The notes below the pieces were generated by a model. The model saw nothing but the letters and a program-made list of their open reading frames with translations, was not told the DNA's origin and did no database searches. A stretch of 64,000 nucleotides of DNA, from NCBI RefSeq assembly GCF_002102265.1, contig NZ_LQPG01000007.1:1-64000 (forward strand). Reading direction: 5' to 3'. Each line of letters begins with the position of its first letter. Positions within the stretch are counted from its first letter, which is position 1. Source of the DNA: Mycolicibacter longobardus. Lineage in GTDB: Bacteria > Actinomycetota > Actinomycetes > Mycobacteriales > Mycobacteriaceae. The position numbers were made by a program, and so were the translations under genes. Shown one piece after another: positions 32,606 to 41,422 of the stretch.

Positions 32606-33736
32606 ATGGTTGGCATGTCGGTCACGATCGACCCGCGCCGCCACGACGCGGTGCTGCTGCGCCTCGGCGGCGCCGTCAACGACTCGGTGACACTGACCGA
32701 ACGGTTGCAGCGGGCCGGGGTGCAGGTGGATACGGTGGCCCCCGATAGCTCCAGTGCCGGCCTGGTGCACGCCGCCGCCGGGTTGGCGGTGCGGCCCGGC
32801 CGGTGCGTGGTGCTCACCGACTCCGAATCGGGCGTAACCGCCGCCCGCAGTGCCGGTTTCGCCCTGGTGATCGGCGTGGGATGCGACGGCGGCGACGCGG
32901 TGGTGGCCGGCCCGGGCGAGGTCGGGGTGCGTACCGGTGACCGGCCGATGTCGGCCCTGCCGGATGCGATGGCCGCCCTGGACGGCTCGGCGTTGCGCGC
33001 CGCCCTCGAACACCCGGCGGTGTTCTTCGACTTCGACGGGACCCTGTCGGACATCGTCGACGATCCCGACGCGGCCCAGCCGGTGGCCGGCGCGCTGGAT
33101 GCGTTGGCCGCGTTGGCCACCCGGTGTCCGGTTGCGGTGCTGTCCGGACGTGACCTGGCCGATGTGCGGACGCGGGTGGGCCTGGACGGGATCTGGTACG
33201 CGGGCAGTCACGGCTTTGAGCTGGTCGGCCCGGACGGCTCCCACCACCAGAACGACGCCGCCGTCGACGCGGTGCTGGTGCTGGCCGGTGCGGCCGGTTC
33301 GCTTGACGAGAAGCTCGGCGCGATCCCGGGAATCATGGTGGAACACAAGCGCTTCGCCGTTGCCGTGCACTACCGCAACGCCGCCCGGGACCGGGTCGGC
33401 GAGGTGCTGGCGGCGGTGCGGGAGGCGGGCCGGCGCCGCGGGTTGCGGGTGACGACCGGGCGCGAGGTGATCGAGCTGCGCCCCGAAATCGACTGGGACA
33501 AGGGCCGCACGCTGCGCTGGATCCTGGATCGGCTGGCCGGGGTGACGCCGCTGTTTATCGGCGACGACATCACCGACGAGGACGCGTTCGACGCGGTGGC
33601 CGATCTGGAGGGCACCGGAATCGTGGTGCGGCACAACGACGACGGCGACCGGGCGACCGCAGCCCATTACGCGCTGGACAGCCCGTCGCAGGTGGCCGAG
33701 TTCACCGCGCGATTGGCTAAGCGGCTCGCCGGCTGA
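32606..33736 (+). CDS. otsB: Trehalose-6-phosphate phosphatase
   Basis: OtsB removes phosphate from trehalose-6-phosphate, the last step of the OtsA-OtsB trehalose route. The 376-residue protein (Rv3372, otsB2, is about 391) has the HAD motifs FFDFDGTLSDI with nucleophile D142, VLSGRDLADV near 180, the lysine of EHKRFAVAVHYR near 255, and FIGDDITDEDAFD near 318. An N-terminal ~110-residue degenerate HAD-like domain, beginning VTIDPRRHDAVL, is the mycobacterial-type extension. The start could also be the ATG three codons downstream (MSVTIDPRR). No clear ribosome binding site distinguishes them. Divergent from the USP gene. Confidence 0.92.
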   Translation: MVGMSVTIDPRRHDAVLLRLGGAVNDSVTLTERLQRAGVQVDTVAPDSSSAGLVHAAAGLAVRPGRCVVLTDSESGVTAARSAGFALVIGVGCDGGDAVVAGPGEVGVRTGDRPMSALPDAMAALDGSALRAALEHPAVFFDFDGTLSDIVDDPDAAQPVAGALDALAALATRCPVAVLSGRDLADVRTRVGLDGIWYAGSHGFELVGPDGSHHQNDAAVDAVLVLAGAAGSLDEKLGAIPGIMVEHKRFAVAVHYRNAARDRVGEVLAAVREAGRRRGLRVTTGREVIELRPEIDWDKGRTLRWILDRLAGVTPLFIGDDITDEDAFDAVADLEGTGIVVRHNDDGDRATAAHYALDSPSQVAEFTARLAKRLAG

Positions 33737-33797
33737 GCGTACGGCTGGGGACTTCCGTCCCTTCCGTTGCCCGCAGCTGCGGTGATCGGATGGGTTC

Positions 33798-34019
33798 ATG
33801 GACGCGTACACGACCGCGGAGAGCGCGGCGATCGGCAGCGAGTATCTGGAGTTCCCGGAGCTGGACGACCGCGACTTCCAGCGGCTGGCCCACGCCCGCG
33901 TCGGCAAACTCACCAAGATGTTCATGCCGTCCAACCACCCGCCGGTGGTGGAACTGATGGTGTCGATCTGGGTGGACGGCCTGGCCACCGGGCTGCGGAT
34001 GGCTAAAGAAGACGCCTAG
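33798..34019 (+). CDS. Small conserved hypothetical protein
   Basis: A 73-residue acidic protein with no signal peptide or membrane segment. The stretch ELDDRDFQRLAHARVGKLTKMFMPSNHPPVVELMVSIWVD suggests two helices joined by a Pro-containing turn. I do not recognise the family. It is placed as a gene because its codon usage matches neighbours (G/C third positions), it has an ATG start and no overlap, and it follows otsB by 61 nt on the same strand. It may be co-transcribed with otsB. Confidence 0.55.
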   Translation: MDAYTTAESAAIGSEYLEFPELDDRDFQRLAHARVGKLTKMFMPSNHPPVVELMVSIWVDGLATGLRMAKEDA

Positions 34020-34072
34020 CACCTCACGGGTGGTGGCCCACCAGCGGAAGATGCTCCCGGCTCGCTGGAGCC

Positions 34073-34942
34073 TCAGTCCCGGTACTCCACCGCACCGTCG
34101 TCAAGCACCACCCGCGGGTTGGCGCCGTCGGGACCGGCGGCCTCGGTGCGGAACACCGCCTTGCCCGGCTCGGTCCGCCAGATCGAGGTGGTCAGCGTCT
34201 CCCCCGGGAACACCGGGTCGGTGAAGCGCGCCGCGATCGCACCGATCCGGCCGGCGTCACCGCCGCCGAGTTCGGCGACCAGCGCACGGCCGGCGAAGCC
34301 GTAGGTGCACAACCCGTGCAGGATCGGCTTCGGGAAGCCGGCCAGCGTGGTGGCGAACCACGGGTCGCTGTGCAGCGGGTTACGGTCGCCGGAGAGCCGA
34401 TACAGCAGCGCCTGATCGCCCCGGGTCGCATACGCGATGCGCGAGTCAGGTTGTGCGTCGGGGATCTGCGGGGCGGCCGCGCGCTGCCCGGGGTTCCCGC
34501 CGAAGCCGCCGGCCTTGCGGATGACCAGGGTGGTCAGCGTCTCGACGATGGGCTCGGAGGTCTTGGCGTCGGTGCCGCGCGCCCGCAGCATCACGACGGC
34601 GTTCTTGCCCTCCCCCTTGTCCTGGATGTCGGCCACCTCGGCCACTATCTGCAGGCTTCCGGCGGGCGGCAGCGGCGCGAACAGCCGCACCTCTTGGGAG
34701 CCGTGCAGCAGCATCGCCGGGTTGAAGGTGCCGATCTTGCCGGCGGCCGCGAAACCCATGCAGCAGATGACGGCGTAGGTGGGCAGCACCTGCTGGGGGA
34801 TGTCGTGGCTGTTCTCGGTGGTGAACGCCAAATCGTCCGTCCCGGCGCCGACTCCGAGCGCATAGAGCATGGTGTCGCGATCGGTCCATGTGAACGGCAC
34901 CGGATCGGTGGTCACGCCGATGGCCGTCGGGTCCAGTGCCAT
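34073..34942 (-). CDS. htdY: MaoC-like 3-hydroxyacyl-thioester dehydratase, HtdY-like
   Basis: A 289-residue double hot-dog (R)-hydratase. It matches remembered Mtb HtdY (Rv3389c) throughout, for example TWTDRDTMLYALGVGAGTDDL near 17-37 and ENSHDIPQQVLPTYAVICC near 42. The catalytic hydratase-2 motif is YRLSGDRNPLHSDPWFA near 183-199 with Asp and His. These enzymes dehydrate (R)-3-hydroxyacyl-CoA or -ACP. The physiological chain is not known. The ATG follows GGTGAAGGAGAACCC, a strong ribosome binding site; a longer frame reaches 24 codons further into the lpqD leader and was rejected. Divergent from lpqD, as in Mtb. Confidence 0.9.
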   Translation of the reverse strand: MALDPTAIGVTTDPVPFTWTDRDTMLYALGVGAGTDDLAFTTENSHDIPQQVLPTYAVICCMGFAAAGKIGTFNPAMLLHGSQEVRLFAPLPPAGSLQIVAEVADIQDKGEGKNAVVMLRARGTDAKTSEPIVETLTTLVIRKAGGFGGNPGQRAAAPQIPDAQPDSRIAYATRGDQALLYRLSGDRNPLHSDPWFATTLAGFPKPILHGLCTYGFAGRALVAELGGGDAGRIGAIAARFTDPVFPGETLTTSIWRTEPGKAVFRTEAAGPDGANPRVVLDDGAVEYRD

Positions 34943-35029
34943 GGGTTCTCCTTCACCTCGGACGGATTGGCCCAACCATTTCAACAGAACCGGTCCCGTC
35001 TGCGCCGCCGACACGGCAGGCTATCGCCC

Positions 35030-35737
35030 ATGGGGAAGCGCAACTGGGGGACCGTGTTCGCAATGTTGGCGGCGGCGCTGGCCGCGGCCCTGGTGCTCGG
35101 CGGCTGTTCGGGGACACCGCACCCGCGCACCATCACTCTGACACTGGTCCGGCACGCGGAATCCGAAGCCAATGCCGCCGGGATCGTCGACACCTCGGTG
35201 CCCGGTCCGGGGCTGACCGAAAAGGGCCGCGTCCAGGTTCAGGAGATCACGAAACAGCTCTCGCACAACCACCACGACGGGGTCTACGCCTCTTCGATGG
35301 TGCGCAGCCAGCTGACCGCTGCCCCGTTGGCGCGCGAAGTCGGCCGTCAGGTGCAGATCCTGCCCGGGCTGCGGGAGATCAGCGCCGGCTGGTTCAGCGG
35401 TAAGCCGGGGGCGATAGCCGACCCACCGTATTCGCTCGCCCCGCGAGCCTGGATTCGCGGTGACCGGACCGCAGCGATACCCGGCTCGATCGACGGCAAC
35501 CAGTTCAACGACGAGTTCGGCGGCGCGGTGCAGCAGATCTACGACAGCGGCGACAAGAATCCGGTGGCGTTCGCGCACGCGGGATCGATCATGACCTGGA
35601 CGCTGATGAACGTCAAGAATCCCCGCGACGAGCTGGCGATCGACCACCCGTTGCCCAATATCGGCAAGGTGGTGATCACCGGCAGCCCGACCTCCGGCTG
35701 GAAGCTGGTGGAGTGGGACGGTATTCGCGCGTTCTGA
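35030..35737 (+). CDS. lpqD: Lipoprotein with histidine phosphatase domain, LpqD-like
   Basis: A 235-residue lipoprotein matching Mtb LpqD (Rv3390, 236). The signal ends with lipobox LVLGGC near 21-26, so the Cys would be acylated and the protein membrane-anchored outside. The phosphatase RHG region is TLVRHAESEANAAG near 40-53, ASSMVRSQLTAAPLA near 87 and AFAHAGSIMTW near 181, giving the catalytic His pair of the phosphoglycerate-mutase-like superfamily. Its substrate is unknown. The start follows the divergent htdY promoter gap. A frame extending far upstream is antisense to htdY. Confidence 0.87.
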   Translation: MGKRNWGTVFAMLAAALAAALVLGGCSGTPHPRTITLTLVRHAESEANAAGIVDTSVPGPGLTEKGRVQVQEITKQLSHNHHDGVYASSMVRSQLTAAPLAREVGRQVQILPGLREISAGWFSGKPGAIADPPYSLAPRAWIRGDRTAAIPGSIDGNQFNDEFGGAVQQIYDSGDKNPVAFAHAGSIMTWTLMNVKNPRDELAIDHPLPNIGKVVITGSPTSGWKLVEWDGIRAF

Positions 35738-35815
35738 GCGCACCGGCACGCAGCCCCGGCCGACGGCGCTGAACCCATGGTTGACGTGGCCGCTGTGACG
35801 GGCCACCATGGCCGC

Positions 35816-37831
35816 ATGCGTTATGTCGTTACCGGCGGTACCGGGTTCATTGGGCAACGGGCGGTGTCGCGTCTGCTGGAGACCAGACCCGACGCGCAGG
35901 TGTGGGTGCTGGTGCGCCGCGCGTCGCTGGGCCGCTTCGAGCGCCTCGCCGCCAAATGGGGCGCGCAGGTCAAACCGCTGGTCGGCGACCTGACCGCGGA
36001 GCACCTCGGGCTGACCGACGCGGTGCTCGCCGAGCTCGGGGACATCGATCACGTCCTGCACTGTGCGGCCATCTACGACATCACCGCCGGCGCGGCCGAA
36101 CAGCAGGCGGCCAATGTCGAGGGCACCCGAGCCGTGATCGGGCTGACCCGGCGCCTCGACGCCACCCTGTCGCACCTGTCCTCGATCGCGGTGGCCGGCG
36201 ACTACGCCGGCGAGTTCACCGAAGACGACTTCGACATCGGCCAGGAGTTGCCGACCCCGTATCACCAGACCAAGTTCGAGGCCGAAGCGCTGGTGCGCTC
36301 GACCCCGGGGCTGCGGTACCGGGTGTACCGGCCGGCGGTGGTGGTGGGCGATTCCCGCACCGGCGAGATGGACAAGATCGACGGGCCGTACTACTTCTTT
36401 CCGCTGCTGGCCAAGCTGGCGGTGCTGCCCAGGCTCACCCCGATGGCCGTACCCCACACCGGGCGCACCAACGTCGTCCCGGTCGACTATGTGGTCGACG
36501 CGCTGATCGAGCTGATGCACGCCGACGGGTATGACGGGCGCACCTTCCACCTGACCGCGCCGAAACCCATCGGGCTTCCCGACATCTACCGGGCCGTCGC
36601 GCGGGAAGCCGGACTGCCGCCGCTGCGCGCCACGCTGCCCGGCGCCGTGGCGGCCCCGGTGCTCAATGTCGGTGGGCGTGCCCGGGTGTGGCGCAACATG
36701 GTGGCCACCCAGCTGGGGCTTCCCGCCGAGGTGCTCGACCTGGTGAACCTGCGGCCGACGTTCGTCGCCGACGCCACCCGGGCAGCGCTGGGAAGTACCG
36801 TCCGACTGCCCGAGTTCGCCGACTACGCGCCGCGGCTGTGGCGGTACTGGGCGGCGCACCTGGATCCCGACCGTGCCCGCCGCGACGATCCGGCCGGGCC
36901 GTTGGTCGGACGGCACGTCATCATCACCGGGGCGTCCAGCGGCATCGGCCGGGCCTCGGCGATCGCCGTCGCCGAGCGCGGCGGGACGGTCTTCGCGCTG
37001 GCCCGCAGCGCCGCCGCACTGGATGATCTGGTGGCCGAGATCCGGGCCGCCGGCGGGCAGGCCCATGCGTTCACCTGTGACGTCACCGACTCGGCGTCGG
37101 TGGAGCACACCGTCAAAGACATCCTGGGCCGGTTCGAGCACGTCGACTACCTGGTGAACAACGCCGGCCGGTCGATCCGCCGCTCGGTGTCCAACTCCAC
37201 CGACCGGCTGCACGACTACGAGCGCACGATGGCGGTCAACTACTTCGGTGCGGTGCGGATGGTGCTGGCCCTGCTGCCGCACTGGCGGGAACGCCGATTC
37301 GGCCACGTCGTGAACGTCTCCAGCGAAGGGGTGCTGGCGAACAGTCCCCGCTACAGCGCGTACGTGCCCACCAAGGCGGCGCTGGACGCGTTCGCCGACG
37401 TGGTGTCGACCGAGACACTGTCGGACCACATCACATTCACCACCATCCACATGCCGCTGGTGGCCACCCCGATGATCGCGCCGTCGCGAAAGCACCTCCC
37501 GGTCGGGGCGATCAGCGCCGAGCACGCGGCGGCCATGGTGGTGCGCGGCCTGGTCGAGAAGCCGGACCGGATCGACACCCCGCTGGGCACCCTGGCCGAG
37601 ACCGGCAACTACATCACTCCCGGGCTGGCTCGCCGGGTGCTGCACCAGGTCTATCTGGGCTACCCCGACTCCCCTGCCGCGCGCGGCGTCGCACTCGCAG
37701 AATCCATTGCGGCACAACCGACTCGGCGGCCTTCGCGCCGGCCGAAGCGGCCGTCGCGGGCGATCACCCGGGTGCGGGTACCCCGCCCGGTCAAGCGTGC
37801 GGTGCGGCTGGTGCCGGGCGTGTACTGGTGA
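35816..37831 (+). CDS. acrA1: Two-domain SDR, AcrA1-like fatty acyl reductase
   Basis: A 671-residue fusion of two Rossmann SDR domains, as in Mtb AcrA1 (Rv3391, about 650). The N-terminal extended SDR starts YVVTGGTGFIG near 3-13 and includes YHQTKFEAE near 144-152, the Tyr-x3-Lys pair of acyl-CoA reductases. The C-terminal classical SDR starts HVIITGASSGIGRASA near 368, with NNAG near 447 and catalytic YSAYVPTKAAL near 513. Such enzymes reduce fatty acyl-CoA to aldehyde or alcohol. A basic tail of Arg/Lys/Pro repeats follows. The ATG giving MRYVVTGG is preferred to one 13 codons upstream because the Rossmann motif starts at residue 3. In Mtb, cmaA1 follows on the opposite strand; here iunH follows directly, 10 nt later. 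Confidence 0.9.
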   Translation: MRYVVTGGTGFIGQRAVSRLLETRPDAQVWVLVRRASLGRFERLAAKWGAQVKPLVGDLTAEHLGLTDAVLAELGDIDHVLHCAAIYDITAGAAEQQAANVEGTRAVIGLTRRLDATLSHLSSIAVAGDYAGEFTEDDFDIGQELPTPYHQTKFEAEALVRSTPGLRYRVYRPAVVVGDSRTGEMDKIDGPYYFFPLLAKLAVLPRLTPMAVPHTGRTNVVPVDYVVDALIELMHADGYDGRTFHLTAPKPIGLPDIYRAVAREAGLPPLRATLPGAVAAPVLNVGGRARVWRNMVATQLGLPAEVLDLVNLRPTFVADATRAALGSTVRLPEFADYAPRLWRYWAAHLDPDRARRDDPAGPLVGRHVIITGASSGIGRASAIAVAERGGTVFALARSAAALDDLVAEIRAAGGQAHAFTCDVTDSASVEHTVKDILGRFEHVDYLVNNAGRSIRRSVSNSTDRLHDYERTMAVNYFGAVRMVLALLPHWRERRFGHVVNVSSEGVLANSPRYSAYVPTKAALDAFADVVSTETLSDHITFTTIHMPLVATPMIAPSRKHLPVGAISAEHAAAMVVRGLVEKPDRIDTPLGTLAETGNYITPGLARRVLHQVYLGYPDSPAARGVALAESIAAQPTRRPSRRPKRPSRAITRVRVPRPVKRAVRLVPGVYW

Positions 37832-37841
37832 TCACGCGGCC

Positions 37842-38795
37842 GTGACACTGCCCGTCTTCGCCGACGTCGATACCGGCGTCGACGATGCGGTCGCGCTGGT
37901 GTATCTGCTGGCCAATCCGGGCGCCCGGCTGGTCGGTGTCGCCTCCACCGGGGGAAATGTTGCGGTGCAACAGGTCTGCTGCAACAACCTGGCCCTGCTG
38001 GAGTTGTGCGGGGCGGCTGGAGTTCCGGTGTCCAAGGGTGCCGACGCGCCGCTGAACGGCCCGGCCCACACCGCGGAAGCCCTGCACGGGCCGCAGGGGC
38101 TGGGGTATGCCGAGTTGGCGCCCGGCAGCGGCCGGCTCACCGGACACGACGCGGCCGCGGCCTGGGTCGCCGCCGCGCGGGCACACCCGGGGCAACTGAT
38201 CGGACTGGCCACCGGTCCGCTGACCAACCTGGCACTGGCGCTGCGAGCCGAGCCGGCACTGCCCACGCTGCTGCGCCGGCTGGTGATCATGGGCGGCGCG
38301 TACTCCGGCGAACGGTCCGACCGGGCCGAGTTCAACATCGGGTTCGATCCGGAGGCGGCCGCGGAGGTGTTCGCGGCGTGGGGAGCGGTTGCACCGCAAC
38401 GGCTCCCGATCGTGTGCGGGCTGGATCTGACCCGACAGATCGCGATCACGCCGGCGATCCTGGCCCTGCTGCCGGCCCCCGCGGACAACCCGGTGGTCCG
38501 GCTGCTGGACGACGCGTTGCGGTTCTATTTCGAGGCGCATCAGGCTCGGGGCCACGGCTACCTGGCGTATCTGCACGACCCGCTGGCCGCGGCGGTCGCA
38601 CTGGAACCCGAACTGGTGACCACCCGACTGGCCACAATACGGGTCGAGCTCGCAGCCGGGGCGGCGCGCGGGCGGACGATCCCCAGCTGGGATGCCGAGC
38701 AGCCCAACGCACTGATCGGTGTCGGGGTCGACCCGGCGGTGTTTTTCGACCGGTTCGTGCAGCGGGTCGGCGCATTCGCGCGCCGGCTGGGCTGA
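37842..38795 (+). CDS. iunH: Nucleoside hydrolase
   Basis: IunH cleaves the N-glycosidic bond of nucleosides to base and ribose for salvage. The 317-residue protein matches the Rv3393 position. The calcium-site motif DVDTGVDDA lies at 7-15, with GLATGPLTNLA near 121, MGGAY near 151, and LHDPLAAAVALEP near 244. The GTG start sits 10 nt after acrA1 on the same strand, so they may be co-transcribed. It is followed by a long inverted repeat that separates it from convergent imuB. Confidence 0.88.
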   Translation: MTLPVFADVDTGVDDAVALVYLLANPGARLVGVASTGGNVAVQQVCCNNLALLELCGAAGVPVSKGADAPLNGPAHTAEALHGPQGLGYAELAPGSGRLTGHDAAAAWVAAARAHPGQLIGLATGPLTNLALALRAEPALPTLLRRLVIMGGAYSGERSDRAEFNIGFDPEAAAEVFAAWGAVAPQRLPIVCGLDLTRQIAITPAILALLPAPADNPVVRLLDDALRFYFEAHQARGHGYLAYLHDPLAAAVALEPELVTTRLATIRVELAAGAARGRTIPSWDAEQPNALIGVGVDPAVFFDRFVQRVGAFARRLG

Positions 38796-38812
38796 CGCCG
38801 ACCCACTCCCCT

Positions 38813-38882
38813 CGCCGCGAACGTGCACTGAGGACGGGATTTTCGCGACTTCTCCCGCTCTGAGTGCACGTTCGACGCGGCG
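38813..38882. repeat. Long inverted repeat between convergent iunH and imuB
   Basis: Outer arms CGCCGC / GCGGCG and inner arms GAACGTGCACTGAG / CTGAGTGCACGTTC match with one mismatch inside the 14-nt inner arm; the pairing extends imperfectly into ACGGGA / TCCCGC. The loop is about 11 nt. It fills most of the gap between two converging genes, so it could terminate both transcripts. No clean T-tract is present. Confidence 0.7.
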
Positions 38883-38910
38883 GGCCAGGCCGGGCCGGGC
38901 AGCCCCGGAC

Positions 38911-40506
38911 TCACTCGTACACCCCCTCCAGATACCACCGCCGCAGGCGGTAGCACAGCAGCAGCGCCTGCCCGGGCGCTGCGCTGCCCGGTGACTCCTC
39001 CAGCAGTGCCTGGACCCGGGCGGTGCGCCCCGACCCCGGCCCCTCCCGCTGCGGATCCCACCACCGCTCGTCGACCGGCCAGGGCCCGGCCCACCAGCGC
39101 AGCCGGTCGTCACGGCCCCGGGCGACCAGCCATGCCGGGTCGGCGGAGAACAGCCCCCGGCCGGTCACCCGGATCGGGTTGCGTTCGACGTCAAGCAGTT
39201 CCACCGGGTCGTCGAGCAGTACCGCCGGCGACGGCTCGGGCAGCCGGCCGGGCCACGGCTGGCGAGGGTCGGCCATCGGCACCGGCTCATCCCCCAGCGG
39301 CGTCAAGGTGATGCGCTCCGCGGGGCCGCGGCCGCCGGACAGCACCGGCACCTGCACCGCTTCGAGGCCGAGGAGGCCCTGCACCCGCACCAGGGCGCGG
39401 CGGGCACGCAACCGGTCCTCCTCGCCGAGGCCGCCCCACAGCGGCAGCTGCAGTGCCTCGGTCGCCGACAGCACCTCCACCGGCTCCAGCCGCAGCAGCG
39501 TCACCGGGCCGGTGGGCCGATCCCGGGTGACGCGGCTGTTCAGCCAGCCGTCAAGTTGCCAGCGCACCCGGTCGGCGGTGGCGTCCTCGGTCAACGGCTC
39601 CGCGCACCGCCACACCCGGGTCAGCTCTTCCCCGGTCTCGGTGACGGCGTGAATGGCCAGCCGGGTGCACCCCACCCCGGCGGCCATCAACGTCCGGTGC
39701 AGCACACCGGCCAGCGAACGGCCGGCGAACGCCGCGGCATCGACCCGGTCGATCGGCGGATCGCAGTGCAGCACGGCCTCGAGGTCCGGTGTCGGTTCCC
39801 GCCCGAACGGCCCGCGTTCCGGCTCGGCGCGGGCGAACCGGTGCGCGGTGAGCGCATCGGGGCCGAACCGCGATGTGACATCGGGGCGCGGCAGCGCGGC
39901 GAACTGTCCGATGGTCCGAATACCCAAGCGCCACAACAGGTCGACCAGGCCGTCGCGCCCGGGGCCGGACAGGCTGGGCTCGGCGGCCAGCTGCCGGATC
40001 GACAGGGCCGACAGGAACCGGGCATCTCCCCGGGGCGGCACCACAGCGCCGGCGCGGGCGGCGAGCACCGCGGTGGAGAGCCCGTCGGCGATCCCGACCT
40101 GGCATTCGACGTCGGCCGCGGCCACCGCGTCGACCAGGCGTTCGGCGGCCTGCTCCTCAGAACCGAAGGCCCGCACCGCACCGCGCACCGAGACCACCAG
40201 CAGTCCGGGCCGCAACACCTCGGCGGCCGGTATCAGGTCGTCGACCGCGGCGAGGACCGGTTCGAACAACCGGGCGTCGCGGTCGGTGTCGGCGGCCACC
40301 ACATGCAGTGTCGGACAGCGGGCGGCCGCTTCCCGGCGCCGCAGCCCGCGCCGCACCCCCGCCGCGCGGGCGCCCGCCGAGCAGGCGATCACCCGGTTGG
40401 CCAGGGTGACCGCAACCGGCGCGGTGGCCGGCAGCCCCGCTGCGGCTGCCGCGGCGACTGCAGGCCAGTCCATGCACCAGAGCGCCAGTACTCGGGAGTC
40501 GGCCAT
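38911..40506 (-). CDS. imuB: ImuB, Y-family polymerase-like mutasome adaptor
   Basis: ImuB is the hub of the mycobacterial mutasome. It binds the beta clamp and recruits ImuA' and DnaE2. The 531-residue protein (Mtb Rv3394c is 527) has the Y-family fold, but its N-terminal strand reads LALWCMDWPAVAA with none of the paired acidic residues of an active polymerase, consistent with the known catalytic inactivity. The clamp-binding motif QLPLWG lies near 355. The C-terminal region (about 390-531) is Trp- and Arg-rich, the part that contacts partners. It starts 6 nt after the imuA' stop. Confidence 0.95.
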   Translation of the reverse strand: MADSRVLALWCMDWPAVAAAAAAGLPATAPVAVTLANRVIACSAGARAAGVRRGLRRREAAARCPTLHVVAADTDRDARLFEPVLAAVDDLIPAAEVLRPGLLVVSVRGAVRAFGSEEQAAERLVDAVAAADVECQVGIADGLSTAVLAARAGAVVPPRGDARFLSALSIRQLAAEPSLSGPGRDGLVDLLWRLGIRTIGQFAALPRPDVTSRFGPDALTAHRFARAEPERGPFGREPTPDLEAVLHCDPPIDRVDAAAFAGRSLAGVLHRTLMAAGVGCTRLAIHAVTETGEELTRVWRCAEPLTEDATADRVRWQLDGWLNSRVTRDRPTGPVTLLRLEPVEVLSATEALQLPLWGGLGEEDRLRARRALVRVQGLLGLEAVQVPVLSGGRGPAERITLTPLGDEPVPMADPRQPWPGRLPEPSPAVLLDDPVELLDVERNPIRVTGRGLFSADPAWLVARGRDDRLRWWAGPWPVDERWWDPQREGPGSGRTARVQALLEESPGSAAPGQALLLCYRLRRWYLEGVYE

Positions 40507-40512
40507 GACCGG

Positions 40513-41217
40513 CTATCCGGCCCTGGCCCGCCCGGCGGCACGCCCGGCAGCCCGCACTTCGAGTCGCACCGCACCGATCCGCCCGAACCCCGGAACGGTC
40601 GCGCAGCCTGTCGTCTCATAACCACTCACCCGGGCGTCCAGCCGCAGCGCCGCACCCTGCCAGTCACCGCCGGAGACCAGCAGGGTGCATCCCCGGTGGC
40701 GGGCCCGGGCCAGCACCACCCGGGTGCGTGCCGACGGCACGCAGCGCCCACCCAGGCCGAGCACCACCAGATCCAGGCCGTCCATCAGCACCGCGGCCAC
40801 CTCCACCGGATCATTGCCGGGGTCGGGGATCACCGCGAGCCGGCTCAGGTCGGCGCCCATCTCCGCGGCGGCCAGCAGCCCGATGTCCGGCTGGCCGACG
40901 ATGGCCGCGTTACCGCCGGCCGCCGTCACCGCGGCCACCATGCCCAGCATCAGCGACCGGGCTCCCGACAGCACCGCCACCGCGCCCCGCGGCAATCCGG
41001 CGGGCAGCACCCCGGCCAGCATGGGCGGGACCGGCAGCACGGCCTCGAAAACCGGCGCGGCCGAGGCGGCCGGAGCTCCCGGAACCGCGCTGAGCTCCTG
41101 CCTGGCGCCGCCCACCTTCCCGGCCACCGCAGCCATCTGGCGCCGTAGTTGGTTCAGCTGTTCAGTGCGATTTTCAGGGACGTCACGACGTTGCCCCAAG
41201 CTCACCGCCGCCGTCAT
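40513..41217 (-). CDS. imuA': ImuA', RecA-like mutasome subunit
   Basis: ImuA' works with ImuB and DnaE2 in damage-induced mutagenesis. The 234-residue protein has a RecA-like fold: [23 protein letters not shown] near 75 in place of a Walker A loop (no GKT), and [15 protein letters not shown] near 148 as the degenerate Walker B strand. That matches the degenerate ATPase seen in ImuA' proteins. The start ATG follows GGAGGCGGGT, a strong ribosome binding site. A 39-codon longer frame would place the LexA operator inside the gene and was rejected. It is the Rv3395c counterpart and heads the two-gene SOS operon. Confidence 0.9.
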   Translation of the reverse strand: MTAAVSLGQRRDVPENRTEQLNQLRRQMAAVAGKVGGARQELSAVPGAPAASAAPVFEAVLPVPPMLAGVLPAGLPRGAVAVLSGARSLMLGMVAAVTAAGGNAAIVGQPDIGLLAAAEMGADLSRLAVIPDPGNDPVEVAAVLMDGLDLVVLGLGGRCVPSARTRVVLARARHRGCTLLVSGGDWQGAALRLDARVSGYETTGCATVPGFGRIGAVRLEVRAAGRAAGRARAG

Positions 41218-41255
41218 ACCCGCCTCCGAAAAGCTAAGCAAAACTCGAATCCGAA

Positions 41256-41271
41256 TCGAAAATATGTTCGA
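41256..41271 (-). promoter_or_regulatory. LexA (SOS) box of imuA'-imuB
   Basis: TCGAAAATATGTTCGA matches TCGAAC-N4-GTTCGA at all but one arm position. It lies 38 nt upstream of the imuA' ATG. The same operator type controls dnaE2 in this window, so all three mutasome genes answer to LexA. Confidence 0.9.
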
Positions 41272-41393
41272 TTGACCCGAGTGAACACTCCCCCACCGAC
41301 AAACGTCAAGCCGGATCCACCGACAGCGCATCAACGGCCCCGCAGGTCACATCCGCACCGCCACAGGGCCATCTGCCACCCGCCGATTGGTAC

Positions 41394-41417
41394 ACAGTGC
41401 AAAATATGTAACACTGT
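41394..41417 (+). promoter_or_regulatory. Candidate operator upstream of the DUF2236-TetR pair
   Basis: An inverted repeat ACAGTG-N12-CACTGT ends 5 nt before the ATG of the DUF2236 gene. The next gene encodes a TetR regulator, and such regulators often bind palindromes in their own promoter. This is proposed from position and symmetry only. Confidence 0.4.
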
Positions 41418-41422
41418 TTCTC

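Noticed and set aside
35021..37717. 898-codon open frame antisense to acrA1 and lpqD
   Set aside because: Same kind of shadow; it covers two well-supported sense genes and has no protein-like domains.
41218..41334. N-terminal extension of imuA' by 39 codons
   Set aside because: It contains the LexA box and lacks a ribosome binding site, whereas GGAGGCGGGT precedes the internal ATG.
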